64,000 nucleotides of DNA from Anammoximicrobium sp964645045. Lineage in GTDB: Bacteria; Planctomycetota; Planctomycetia; Pirellulales; Pirellulaceae. The position numbers were made by a program, and so were the translations under genes. This document shows positions 44,469 through 54,993 of this stretch, piece after piece. The DNA lies in NCBI GenBank assembly GCA_964645045.1, contig CAZXYZ010000023.1:1-64000 (forward strand). The letters are read 5' to 3'. The notes under the pieces were generated by a model that worked only from the letters and a program-made list of their open reading frames with translations, did no database searches and was not told the DNA's origin. Within the stretch, counting starts at the first letter, position 1. The number at the start of each line of letters is the position of its first letter.

Positions 44469-45650
44469 ATGAGTACTGCTGTGACATCCGCTTCGCCGAT
44501 CGCCACGTACTTCGCACCCGCGGGTCGCGACGAGCCGGACGAATTGGAACGTAAACATAACCTCGTGGCCTCGGTGCCATTGCTCCAACGCACCATCGAC
44601 GCCATCTCGGACATCGTTGTGATTCTGAACCGTCGGCGGCAGGTGGTGGCGGCGAACCGGCGACTGCTGGAGTTGCTGGAGTGCGAACCTCGGGCCGTGA
44701 TGGGCAAACGTCTGGGTGAACTGTTAGGTTGCAAGAACGCGCCGGACGGTCCCGATGGCTGCGGCACGGCACACGATTGCTCGCTGTGCGGTGCCGTCAA
44801 CGCCATTCTCGAAAGCCAACGGCTGGACGATCAAGTCACCCGCGAATGCCGAATCTCATTAGCCGATCCGATCGGCGCCGCGTTGGATTTGAAGGTCAGC
44901 GCCACGGCCGTCGGCGTAGACGAAGAATCTTTTACCATTTGTGTGGCTAAGGACATTAGCGACCAAAAGCGACTGGGAGTACTGGCACGTTTGTTCTTCC
45001 ACGATGTGATGAACACCGCGGGCAACATCCAAGGTTACACGGAACTGTTGCGGGAGCGACTCACAAGTAACGCGGCGGAAAATGAAGACTTGGCGGAACT
45101 GGCTCAGCTGTCCGAAGAACTTGTCGAAGAGATTCGAGCCCAGCGCGACCTGACCTACGCCGAGAACGGCGAACTCGATCCCGACTTTCAACCGGTTCGA
45201 ACGTTGGAACTGCTGCAGCACTTGCAGCGCACCTTTGCCCGCCACCCCGTCGCCCGCAATCGGACCATCGCCCTGGGCGAAACCTGGGTAGGGACGATTG
45301 TCACCGACTCGAGGCTCCTGGGGCGGGTTCTGGGGAATATGATCAAAAACGCTCTGGAGGCGATTCCGCAAGGACAAACCGTGACCTTACAGTGCCAGGA
45401 ACTGGGCGATAACGTCGTGTTCAGCGTCAACAATCCGGGGGTCATGCCCCGAGATGTGCAGCGACAAGTCTTCCAACGGTCGTTCAGCACCAAGTCCAAG
45501 TCCGGACGCGGCATCGGCACCCATAGCATCAAACTCTTGGGCGAACGCTACCTGGGTGGCCAGGTTGGCTTCATCAGCGACCCGTCGGATGGTACGACAT
45601 TCAGCATCCGCTTGAGGAAGATCGCTCCGGAACAAACCGAAACACCGTAG
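44469..45650 (+). CDS. PAS histidine kinase with cysteine-rich sensor loop
   Basis: This 393-residue kinase has a PAS domain at about 38-165, a DHp helix with phospho-acceptor His178 (FFHDVMN) and a HATPase domain with N-box NMIKNALEA at about 290-298 and GRGIGTHS at about 346-353. The PAS contains four cysteines in LLGCKNAPDGPDGCGTAHDC and SLC (Cys88, Cys98, Cys104, Cys107), which may bind a metal or sense redox state. No membrane segment is visible, so it is cytoplasmic. An in-frame ATG at 44412 would add 19 residues of doubtful coding character. The divergent CsrA-REC gene is the likely partner. Confidence 0.87.
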   Translation: MSTAVTSASPIATYFAPAGRDEPDELERKHNLVASVPLLQRTIDAISDIVVILNRRRQVVAANRRLLELLECEPRAVMGKRLGELLGCKNAPDGPDGCGTAHDCSLCGAVNAILESQRLDDQVTRECRISLADPIGAALDLKVSATAVGVDEESFTICVAKDISDQKRLGVLARLFFHDVMNTAGNIQGYTELLRERLTSNAAENEDLAELAQLSEELVEEIRAQRDLTYAENGELDPDFQPVRTLELLQHLQRTFARHPVARNRTIALGETWVGTIVTDSRLLGRVLGNMIKNALEAIPQGQTVTLQCQELGDNVVFSVNNPGVMPRDVQRQVFQRSFSTKSKSGRGIGTHSIKLLGERYLGGQVGFISDPSDGTTFSIRLRKIAPEQTETP

Positions 45651-45659
45651 AGAAAACGC

Positions 45660-46196
45660 TCAGACCCGTTTGGCTTTGCCGGGCAGGAAAACCGAAGTCG
45701 TTGCGGCGGCGATCCCCGCGGCCAGGAGAAGAGCGCCGACGGTGAAGAGAACGCGCACGCGCCGGAGAAATGCCGAAAACGCCGCTTGCGGGTGTTCCGA
45801 GTATTGCCCCAGACCGTTTGTCCGCATTTCCGCCCATAAATCCCAAGCACGGGGCGCGCTCAATTCGTCGACGGACTTCAATGCTGCCGCGACATCCGTG
45901 GGCGAGGGCGGTGGCGGAGCGGACGACGTTAACCAACCGAAACCTGCCGCGCCCGCCGCGAGAAGCCCCAGGACGGCGATCACCAGTCCTGCGGCGAACA
46001 GCGCGCCCCGGCCCCGATTCCACGATTGCCGCCGCGGTTTGACCGAATCGTCGGTCGCCGCCTCCAACGCTCGAATCGCCCGCAGCGAAGGGATCTCCAG
46101 CGCCGCGCCACATCGGCAGACAATCTGCCGGCCGGCCTGACTGACGTCGATGACCAGTTTTTCACCGCACCGCTCACAGGGAAATCGGTACTTCAT
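45660..46196 (-). CDS. small zinc-ribbon membrane protein
   Basis: This 178-residue protein begins with an MJ0042-like zinc ribbon in which the second pair is spaced by one residue (Cys7, Cys10, Cys27, Cys29: CERC and CRC). Two membrane segments follow at about 65-90 and near the C-terminus, with a loop rich in Pro and Ser in between. It resembles the N-terminus of the protein at 17525-19576 in type. A GGAG site precedes the ATG at 46196. It converges with the histidine kinase gene nine bases away. Function unknown. Confidence 0.75.
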   Translation of the reverse strand: MKYRFPCERCGEKLVIDVSQAGRQIVCRCGAALEIPSLRAIRALEAATDDSVKPRRQSWNRGRGALFAAGLVIAVLGLLAAGAAGFGWLTSSAPPPPSPTDVAAALKSVDELSAPRAWDLWAEMRTNGLGQYSEHPQAAFSAFLRRVRVLFTVGALLLAAGIAAATTSVFLPGKAKRV

Positions 46197-46359
46197 CGGG
46201 CTCCGCTCCGAACAACATGCAGGGTCGCAACCGCGGCACCTCGTGACGCGGCCAGCCTCCGGCAGGGAGTACTGGGCCAACTCTTTCCTCAAGACTCGTC
46301 CCAGTGTACCGAAAAAAGGCAGCGTGGGAAACACAGGGAACCCGACACCAGGCGGGCGC

Positions 46360-46393
46360 AAAAAAAAGCCGCACCGGATTGTGTAGGTGCGGC
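46360..46393 (-). terminator. rho-independent terminator of the YTV gene
   Basis: On the minus strand the stem GCCGCACC pairs with GGTGCGGC around a ten-base loop and is followed by eight U. It lies 28 bases after the stop codon of the YTV-protein gene and separates it from the zinc-ribbon gene downstream. Confidence 0.92.
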
Positions 46394-46420
46394 GCGACAG
46401 GGACGAACACGGCCCCGGCC

Positions 46421-47914
46421 CTATGCGGCCGTTTCCGGCTTCGGGCGATCGGTGTCCTCCTTTTGCTGCGTCGGCGAGTCGAGCTTGAGGTCCTCGAACC
46501 GCAAGACGGGCGTCCCGGTGGGGTCCGAATCTTTCGGCTCGGCGGCAGGCTTGTTGTCGTCGGTGGACTTCAGCGGCGCCGCGTCCCTAGGTTGCTCGGC
46601 CTGTTCCGGCTGCTCGGCGGCAGGTTTCGTGTCGTCCTTCAGCACCGATTTTTCCGCCGGTTCCGCTTCCACGGGGACGCGTTGCCGGATCGTGGCATCA
46701 CTGGAGGACGAGGATGACGGCGGCGGTGCAGGGGCAGCCGACGACGGAGCGGGATAGTAATACGTCGTGGTGGGCTGATCGGAGCAACAGGAATCCGAAG
46801 GCACACGCATCACGACGGTGCGGGGGACGCATTGCTGGCTCTCGTACGGCTTCCACGTAGCCACGGTCCGTGGCTCCCGCACGGTCTGATTCTCGGTGAC
46901 CCACTTGCAGACCTGGACCGGTACGCGTTCCGCCCGTTCTTCGTACACGACGCGCTGCGTGGTCACGGGCACCTTGCGGACCATTTCCTGCTCGACCCAG
47001 CGGCAGGTCTTGACCGGAATCTTGTAGTTGATCCGCTCGACAACCTGCTTCTGCACCGTGACCGGAGTCTGCCGGACTTCTTCGGTCACCTCCATACGGC
47101 AGACTTTCACCGGCACTTTCTCGACGACCACTTCGTCCACATAACGCGTCACTTGAACCGGCCGTTTCTCCGTCACCACGCGGGCGACGTAGGAAGTCTC
47201 GGGACGCTGCATCGCCACCACATTCGGCACGTATTGCTGCTGCGCGACATAGGCGCCGGGGGCTGCGGTCGGTACCCAATACAAGCCTGCGCGTCGCCAG
47301 TAATTGACACCGGTCATCGGATCCAGCGCGTAGCCGCCGGGCAACCATTGCAGCTGATTCCGCTCGCGCCCTGGCGTATACACGACGCTGTTCTGGTAGC
47401 CGCCCTGGTCGACGTATTCGGTTCGGAGCGTGGTGACCGGATCGTAGGCCGTATAATTGCAATCCTGAAGCACGGTATCGGTAACGGCCTTGCGCACCAC
47501 GCGCTGTTGATCTTGATACGTCTCTTCCCACACCGGCCGCTGGACCGTGTACCGTTGTTCGCGCATCTCGGTTTCCGTGACGTACCGCACCTGGTCATAG
47601 CTGCAGTCGCGCGAGGTCTCCTCCCAGACGGGACGCATCACCGTGTACCGCTCCTCGCGCTCGCTGGTCTCCGTCACGGGCTTGGCGACGGTGTACCGCT
47701 GCTCGCGGTACTCCGTCTCCCAGACCGGCCGTTGGACCGTGACTTGCCGTTCTTCGAAGACCGTTTCGTACTCCAAGCGGTACGTCGTCACCGGCTGATA
47801 CTCGTAAACGCTCTTATAGGTCGTACGGTACGCCGGCTGGCAGCAATCCTGAGCAACGGCGGTGGCCGCCAACAACAGACCCAGTATCGTGCAAGAAAAA
47901 GTGCGAATCATCAT
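46421..47914 (-). CDS. YTV-motif surface protein
   Basis: This 497-residue protein has a signal peptide (ending near residue 21, TAVAQ). Its first half consists of repeats containing the YTV motif of the planctomycete-specific family: EQRYTVAKPVTET, EERYTVMRPVWEE and EQRYTVQRPVWEE, preceded by a variant ERQVTVQRPVWET. The central part has related VPVK/RPVQV strands; the last 100 residues are Pro/Ser/Glu-rich and probably disordered. YTV proteins are found in planctomycete cell-wall preparations and are assumed to be structural. A clear terminator follows. A second in-frame ATG is directly adjacent. Confidence 0.9.
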   Translation of the reverse strand: MMIRTFSCTILGLLLAATAVAQDCCQPAYRTTYKSVYEYQPVTTYRLEYETVFEERQVTVQRPVWETEYREQRYTVAKPVTETSEREERYTVMRPVWEETSRDCSYDQVRYVTETEMREQRYTVQRPVWEETYQDQQRVVRKAVTDTVLQDCNYTAYDPVTTLRTEYVDQGGYQNSVVYTPGRERNQLQWLPGGYALDPMTGVNYWRRAGLYWVPTAAPGAYVAQQQYVPNVVAMQRPETSYVARVVTEKRPVQVTRYVDEVVVEKVPVKVCRMEVTEEVRQTPVTVQKQVVERINYKIPVKTCRWVEQEMVRKVPVTTQRVVYEERAERVPVQVCKWVTENQTVREPRTVATWKPYESQQCVPRTVVMRVPSDSCCSDQPTTTYYYPAPSSAAPAPPPSSSSSSDATIRQRVPVEAEPAEKSVLKDDTKPAAEQPEQAEQPRDAAPLKSTDDNKPAAEPKDSDPTGTPVLRFEDLKLDSPTQQKEDTDRPKPETAA

Positions 47915-48165
47915 CGTCTCACCCGCCTCAGTGGTTTGCGCGGAAAAATCGAATGGCCTATCACCTAGTAGGCTAAAAAACCTCCGGAATTACAACACCC
48001 TGCGCATAAAAAATTGTCACATTGCACGCGCCAAGGGCAACGGGTAACGGTCGGGTAATCTCGGGAATTTTCCAGAAATGTCTCAAGTCCGCGGGCGGCT
48101 TGGCCGAAACGCCCTGTCTTCGCATCCGGTATTGCCAGCAAATCCGGAAAAGTCGAACTGCATGT

Positions 48166-49254
48166 TCACTCGGTGCTGTCACCGCAAGCAGTCTCGACCG
48201 CAAGAATGTGAAGCGACGAAATTGCACGCAGTGCCTCGCGAGCTTGGCTTTTTGCCGAAGCCGTCGTGTCGGCGGTGACGAGCATCTCCAGGGCTGCTAC
48301 CAACGGTTTGCCGTCGCCGTGGGGATTCCGCTCGGCCCACTGCTGTGCGGCGCGGATCCCATTGGTCAGCACCACCATCCGCTTCCATGTCCGCCCCGCG
48401 TCAGAAACTTCGTCCGCCACGGGTTCGGGATTGCTGAGATCGAGCATTTCCCGCAGCACGGGGAGCGCCGCCGCGTGACCGTGGCGGGCCAAGCCGGCGG
48501 CGGCGTTGTAGCGAACGTTGGGACTTGGGTCGTCGAGCATTCTCTGCAGTTGAGCCAGCGCCGGACCGCCGCCCAGCACGCCCAGGGTGAATGCGACACT
48601 CGCCCGCAGTTCCGCGCGCGGCATCTTGTCGGCCGAATCCCGGCCGCTTTCCTGCGCCGTCGCAATCAGCGTCCGGACGAGAGTAGCGTCGTGATCCAAG
48701 ACTTCCGGGCCCACGCTGGCGGCGTGCGCCGCGATCGCTTCCACGGCGGCCCGCCGAACGACAATCTCGGCTGGACTTCGCTCCAGCCGGCTGGCAAGCA
48801 TCAATACCGGCTGAACCGCGGGGACGACGAACTCGCCCAATGCCCGGCACAGAAAGATCCGCATGTTCAAGGAATTAACGTCCACCGCAGCGGCATCCAA
48901 TTGGGCGCCCAGCAAAGCGGCCAACTCCGCGGCCAACGCCGAATCCTGCTTGACCGCGGCGTGCTGCGGATCATGCAGCAGATCGGCCAACAGATAGGCT
49001 TGCTGCCAATGCCCCTTGCCGGGCCGTCCCAGATCGCGGACGATTTCCTGGGGCAAGACGGCAGGCTTGCCGGGCCAGCGGATCAACAGCCAGACCAGGA
49101 CCACAACAAAGAGCACTACCAGAGGGATGAACCACCGGCGCGTTGACGTCGCCGCGGTCACTGGCGACGGAGCCCCGACGTCCGATGTGGGATGATCCAG
49201 GGGGATGGAGACAGCAGATTCCGGGAGTTCTGGCACGGTCTCGGCCTCGCACAT
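48166..49254 (-). CDS. membrane-anchored HEAT-repeat protein
   Basis: This 362-residue protein has a short cytoplasmic N-terminus, one membrane segment at about 40-58, and then alpha-helical HEAT-like repeats. A clear one is ASVAFTLGVLGGGPALAQLQ followed by MLDDPSPNVRYNAAAGLARH at about 230-260. HEAT repeats form a curved scaffold for protein contacts. It is divergent from the lipoate-ligase-like gene with 72 bases between. I recognise no family beyond this; a few residues with VSDAGRTWKRMV suggest a diverged planctomycete family. Confidence 0.75.
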   Translation of the reverse strand: MCEAETVPELPESAVSIPLDHPTSDVGAPSPVTAATSTRRWFIPLVVLFVVVLVWLLIRWPGKPAVLPQEIVRDLGRPGKGHWQQAYLLADLLHDPQHAAVKQDSALAAELAALLGAQLDAAAVDVNSLNMRIFLCRALGEFVVPAVQPVLMLASRLERSPAEIVVRRAAVEAIAAHAASVGPEVLDHDATLVRTLIATAQESGRDSADKMPRAELRASVAFTLGVLGGGPALAQLQRMLDDPSPNVRYNAAAGLARHGHAAALPVLREMLDLSNPEPVADEVSDAGRTWKRMVVLTNGIRAAQQWAERNPHGDGKPLVAALEMLVTADTTASAKSQAREALRAISSLHILAVETACGDSTE

Positions 49255-49326
49255 TCGGTGGTCGATTCGCTACAGTGTAGGCAGACTCGGCAGATCGTCA
49301 AGTAAGCGTCTCCCGCACCTGAAGAG

Positions 49327-50067
49327 ATGGAGGTTGCCAGCGATTCCATGCAACTACTCGAACTGACTTTGGATACGCCCGAAGCGAATCTGGCCTTGGA
49401 CGAGGCTCTGCTGGAGACTGCCGACGAGGCCCACGAGCCTCGTGAAGTGTTCCGGATCTGGGAATCGCCCCAGCCGCTGGTCGTTCTGGGCCGCGCGTCC
49501 CGGGTGGCCGAGGAGGTCGACCAGGCGAACTGCCAAGCGCAGGGAATCCCCATCTTGCGCCGCTGCAGCGGCGGAGCCTCGGTGGTGGTCGGTCCGGGTT
49601 GCCTGATGTACTCGATGGTCCTGAGCTACCAACTGCGGCCGGAACTGCAGCAAATCAGCGCTGCGCACTGTTTTGCACTGAAGACGGTCGGCAACCGGCT
49701 CCGTCGCGCCGTGCCGCAAATCCAATGTCAAGGGACCAGCGACTTGACGCTGCACGGCAGGAAATTCTCCGGAAACAGCCTGCGGGTCCGGCGAACGCAC
49801 CTCTTGTATCACGGAACCATCTTGTACGCTTTTCCCGTGGCCTTGATATCTGCCTGCCTGCAGGCTCCGCCCCGCCAACCAGAATATCGGCAGGGCCGGG
49901 GGCACGACGAGTTCCTCGTCAACCTGCCCGTTGGTCGGGCGGAATTGCGCCACGCCCTGCTCGACGGGACGGTGGCTAACGGTTCGCTGACCGATTGGCC
50001 CCGTCTAAGGACGGACGAGTTGGTCGAAGCGCGCTATCGCCAATCGTCCTGGAATCTGCGGTTCTAG
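49327..50067 (+). CDS. lipoate-protein ligase A/LipB-family protein
   Basis: This 246-residue protein shows the lipoate/biotin ligase fold. It has RRCSGGASVVVGPGCL (equivalent to RRxSGGG) at about 78-93, and GTSDLTLHGRKFSGNSLRV with the conserved catalytic Lys at about 138-156. LplA enzymes attach lipoate to 2-oxoacid dehydrogenases, and some members act on octanoate. It is shorter than classical LplA (about 340), lacking the C-terminal domain. An in-frame ATG at 49348 is an alternative start. Confidence 0.85.
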   Translation: MEVASDSMQLLELTLDTPEANLALDEALLETADEAHEPREVFRIWESPQPLVVLGRASRVAEEVDQANCQAQGIPILRRCSGGASVVVGPGCLMYSMVLSYQLRPELQQISAAHCFALKTVGNRLRRAVPQIQCQGTSDLTLHGRKFSGNSLRVRRTHLLYHGTILYAFPVALISACLQAPPRQPEYRQGRGHDEFLVNLPVGRAELRHALLDGTVANGSLTDWPRLRTDELVEARYRQSSWNLRF

Positions 50068-50354
50068 TTTGGGGCGACGGGAAGTAACCCCTATCGCAAA
50101 CTGGGAACGTTGGAGCGGGGACCATTCTTGACGCGCTTGGCGGTCCAACGCAAGGTTGCCAAAGATCCGCAGCGGCAGACGCTTCACGCACTGGTATTTG
50201 TCTCCGCGAAAAGAAGTGCTCTTGCGGCCTGAAAGCCGATACGGCTTGTTTTGCCGGTCCGTAGCTCGCTGCCTACTTCCATCTGCCAGATGTTGCGGCC
50301 ATAATTCCCATCAACATGCGTGGATTGATTTTTTCGCCGATGGAGATTTCTGTC
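50068..50354. other. intergenic, nothing recognised
   Basis: This stretch lies between the lipoate-ligase-like gene and the DUF1549/DUF1553 gene and should contain the promoter of the latter. I see no gene or obvious hairpin. Confidence 0.5.
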
Positions 50355-52856
50355 ATGCGTTACGCCGTTGCGATCGTCTGGCTGGTCTCGGCCCTCCCAT
50401 GCCCAGCCAGTCGGGCGGACACTTCGGACAAGATCGACTTTAACCGGGACATTCGGCCGATCCTGTCAAACGCCTGCCTGAAGTGTCACGGCCCGGACCC
50501 GAAGGGGCGACAGGGCGGCGGCCAAGACGGGCTGCGGCTGGACGCCGAGGAAAGTGCGTTGGCCGATCTGGGCGGATATGCGGCGATCGTCCGCGGCAAA
50601 CCGGACGACAGTGAATTGATCCGGCGCATCACGTCCGAGGATGCGGATCTGCTGATGCCGCCCAAGGCGAGCGGCAAACAGCTCAGTACACACGAAATCG
50701 CGCTATTAAAGAAGTGGATCGAGCAAGGGGCCGCGTTCGCTCGGCATTGGTCCTACGTGAAACCGGTGCGTCCGCCGGTGCCGGAAATCCAGGACCGGGC
50801 TTGGCCGCGAAATGCAATCGATGCGTTCCTCCTGGCGCGGCTCGAACGCGAGGGGCTCCGGCCGTCGCCGGAAGCCGACCGGTACGCCTTGATCCGCCGC
50901 GTGACGCTGGACATCACCGGTCTGCCGCCGACGGCCGAGGAAGTGGACCAGTTCCTGGCGGATGCCCGTCCCGATGCGTACGACCAGCTGGTCGATCGCC
51001 TGTTGGCCAGCGAGGCGTACGGCGAGCATTGGGCCCGGATGTGGCTGGACCTGGCCCGCTACGCCGATTCCGCCGGCTATGCGGACGATCCGCCGCGGAC
51101 CATCTGGCTGTTCCGCGACTATGTGATCCGGGCGCTGAATGCCAACAAGCCGTTCGACCAGTTCACGATCGAGCAGATTGCGGGCGACCTGTTGCCCAAT
51201 CCGACCGAAGATCAATTGACGGCGACCGCGTTCCACCGCAACACGCTGACCAACAACGAAGGCGGGACGAACGACGAGGAGTTCCGCAACGTGGCCGTCG
51301 TGGACCGGGTCAACACGACGATGGCCGTGTGGATGGGCACGACAATGGCCTGCGCCCAGTGCCACAGCCACAAGTACGATCCGCTGACGCAAGAGGAGTA
51401 CTTCCGGTTCTTTGCGCTGCTGAACAACTCGGAGGACGCCGACCGGGGCGACGAGAGCCCGCTGTTGACGATCTGGTCCGACGAGCAGAAGCGGCAGAAG
51501 GCGGATTGGCAAGCGGAAATCGAGCAGTTGGAGCAAACCTTGCGCATGCCGACGCCCGAACTGCTGGCGGCCCAGTCGCAATGGGAGCAGACATTCGCCG
51601 GAGACCTGGACAGCCAACTGCTGGCGATCCTCAAGACGCCCGCCGGCCAGCGGAGCGACGCGCAACAGGCCGAATTGACGCGGCACTTTCTGAGCGTGGC
51701 CGAAGAACTGAAGCCGTCGCGGGAACGCTTGGCGGCGGTCAAGAAACAGCTGGCCGAGATGAAGCCCGCGGCGACGGTCCCGATCCTGCGCGAGTTGCCC
51801 GCAGAACGGAAGCGGAAAACGAACGTCCAGTATCGCGGCAACTTCCTGGACCCGGGCCCCGAAGTCGAGCCGGGGGTGCCCGCCGCCCTGCACCCGCTGC
51901 CCGCCGGCGCATCGGCCGACCGGTTGGGCTTGGCCCGCTGGCTGGTCGACGACAACAATCCGTTGACGGCGCGGGTTGTCGTGAACCGGTATTGGGAGCA
52001 GCTGTTCGGCATCGGGATCGTGCGGACCAGCGAAGAATTCGGTTCGCAGGGCGAACTGCCGACACATCCCGAACTGCTGGATTGGCTGGCCACCGAACTG
52101 GTGCAGGAAGAATGGGACTTGAAGTACCTGGTCAAGCTGCTGGTGACTTCGGCCGCGTACCGCCAGACGTCGCGAGTCACGCCGGAACTGCAGGACCGCG
52201 ACCCGGACAATGTCTTGCTGGCCCGCGGCCCCCGGTTCCGTTTGACATCGGAAGTGATCCGCGACCAGGCATTGGCCGTCAGCGGCTTGCTGAGCCGCAA
52301 GATGTACGGTCCGCCGGTCAAGCCGCCGCAGCCGTCGCTGGGGCTGAGCGCCGCCTTTGGCAGCGGCATTGATTGGAAGACCAGCGAGGGCGAGGACCGC
52401 TATCGCAGGGCCCTGTATACGACGTGGCGACGTTCCAGTCCCTATCCGTCATTGGCCGCCTTTGATGCGCCCAACCGCGAGGTCTGTACGCTCCGCCGCG
52501 ATCGGTCGAACACGCCCTTGCAGGCTTTGGTGACACTGAACGACCCGGTGTACATCGAAGCCGCTCAAAGCCTGGCGCGCCGCATGGCCGCCGCCGAGGG
52601 AGCGGCGGACGACAAGGTTCGCTTTGGATTTCGGTCGTGCGTGGCGCGGCCGCCCAGCGATGCCGAACTGGCCCGGCTGGTCAAGTTGTACGAAGCCGCT
52701 CGGCAGCGTTTTGGCCAGGCCCAGGACCAGGGCAGGCAGTTTGCCACCGACCCGCTCGGCCCGCCGCCGGACGGCGCCGAGATCAGCGGCCTGGCCGCCT
52801 GGACGATGGTTGGCAACGTGCTGCTGAATTTGGACGAGATGTTGATGAGAAAGTAG
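50355..52856 (+). CDS. PSCyt1-DUF1549-DUF1553 planctomycete protein
   Basis: This 833-residue protein has a signal peptide (about 1-21) and a PSCyt1 domain with a c-type-haem-like motif Cys41-x2-Cys44-His45 (CLKCH), followed by the LMPPKASGK loop. The middle is DUF1549, with YADSAGYADDPPR and a second AQCHSHKYDPL motif. The C-terminal part is DUF1553, with NRYWEQLFG and EEFGSQGELPTHPELLDWLA. A coiled-coil-like stretch with EQLEQTLRM lies between them. These proteins occur with DUF1501 proteins, as here, 177 bases downstream. Their function is unknown; haem attachment is plausible. A GGAG site precedes the ATG. Confidence 0.92.
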   Translation: MRYAVAIVWLVSALPCPASRADTSDKIDFNRDIRPILSNACLKCHGPDPKGRQGGGQDGLRLDAEESALADLGGYAAIVRGKPDDSELIRRITSEDADLLMPPKASGKQLSTHEIALLKKWIEQGAAFARHWSYVKPVRPPVPEIQDRAWPRNAIDAFLLARLEREGLRPSPEADRYALIRRVTLDITGLPPTAEEVDQFLADARPDAYDQLVDRLLASEAYGEHWARMWLDLARYADSAGYADDPPRTIWLFRDYVIRALNANKPFDQFTIEQIAGDLLPNPTEDQLTATAFHRNTLTNNEGGTNDEEFRNVAVVDRVNTTMAVWMGTTMACAQCHSHKYDPLTQEEYFRFFALLNNSEDADRGDESPLLTIWSDEQKRQKADWQAEIEQLEQTLRMPTPELLAAQSQWEQTFAGDLDSQLLAILKTPAGQRSDAQQAELTRHFLSVAEELKPSRERLAAVKKQLAEMKPAATVPILRELPAERKRKTNVQYRGNFLDPGPEVEPGVPAALHPLPAGASADRLGLARWLVDDNNPLTARVVVNRYWEQLFGIGIVRTSEEFGSQGELPTHPELLDWLATELVQEEWDLKYLVKLLVTSAAYRQTSRVTPELQDRDPDNVLLARGPRFRLTSEVIRDQALAVSGLLSRKMYGPPVKPPQPSLGLSAAFGSGIDWKTSEGEDRYRRALYTTWRRSSPYPSLAAFDAPNREVCTLRRDRSNTPLQALVTLNDPVYIEAAQSLARRMAAAEGAADDKVRFGFRSCVARPPSDAELARLVKLYEAARQRFGQAQDQGRQFATDPLGPPPDGAEISGLAAWTMVGNVLLNLDEMLMRK

Positions 52857-52861
52857 GAGAA

Positions 52862-52985
52862 GTTGGAGTCCAGGCTTTCACCTGTCTTTCATGTTGGAGT
52901 CCAGGCTTTAGCCTGTCTTTCATGTTGGAGTTCAGGCTTTAGCCTGTCTTTGTACGGCAAGACAGCCTGAAGGCTGGACTCCAAC
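52862..52985. repeat. tandem 31-base hairpin repeat (family D)
   Basis: Two exact-length 31-base units (GTTGGAGTCCAGGCTTTNNC type) at 52862-52892 and 52893-52923 are followed by a 28-base partial unit to 52951. An inverted arm (AAGACAGCCTGAAGGCTGGA) follows at 52959-52985. Each unit contains a small hairpin (AGGCTTTAGCCT). Related words occur at 14478-14504 and 56650-56724. It lies between the DUF1553 and DUF1501 genes. Confidence 0.85.
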
Positions 52986-53033
52986 CGGAGGATCGCGGCA
53001 CGGAGTGGCGCGTCTACGTTGAGGAGACATTAT

Positions 53034-54482
<1,449 letters not shown>

Positions 54483-54500
54483 AGCCGGCAGCTGCAATCC

Positions 54501-54672
54501 GAGAGGCGAACGGCCGGCGTAAGCCCGCCGGTTTTCGACATGCCCGCACATGTGCGCGAGGAGTCCGCAATATCACCTTCGGTGAAATCAGCAGATGGTC
54601 GGAAAAGTAATCGTCGAGACATTGCACCGATGGGCTGACGCCCACCGTTCGCCGGGGTTTCTACCACGTTTG
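54501..54672 (+). repeat. dispersed 3'-end element, full copy (family A)
   Basis: This is a copy of the element at 32603-32774, with end arms GGCGAACGG and CCGTTCGCC. It begins 19 bases after the DUF1501 stop codon in the same orientation as that gene. The copy at 994-1084 is closest to it in its first half. No open frame fits. Confidence 0.87.
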
Positions 54673-54993
54673 GGTGGCGCCGGCTGGCAAACGTGGTGAC
54701 GGGCATCTCTGGTCTCGGAGATCCCCGTCGACGTGGGATGCGATTTGCAGGCAGCACAATATGCGCCCTCGGCACGGACATTCAAAAACCAGCGGCACGC
54801 TCGTCATTTGGACCGCAATCTTCCTGTCAAAATCAGCCGAAAGGGGTACATCCGGAAAACGTCTCCCGCCCTTATACTGGGCGGAACTAATTCGGTGCCG
54901 TCTCGGTTTTCCAGGCGGCTTTTTGTCAGGGGCAGAGCGCCGCTCGATTTGGCCGGCGCTGCGTCCAGCGACGCAACCGAGAGGAGTTGTCGG
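54673..54993. other. upstream region of the ACP-fusion gene
   Basis: This stretch holds the leader of the ACP-PLP enzyme gene. The frame of that gene continues open upstream to 54733, but the sequence looks non-coding. GAGGAG at 54980-54985 is the likely ribosome binding site. I see no other feature. Confidence 0.5.

Noticed and set aside
52862..52985. Possible CRISPR array
   Set aside because: The units are directly adjacent, without spacers, and the last one is inverted. No cas gene is present.
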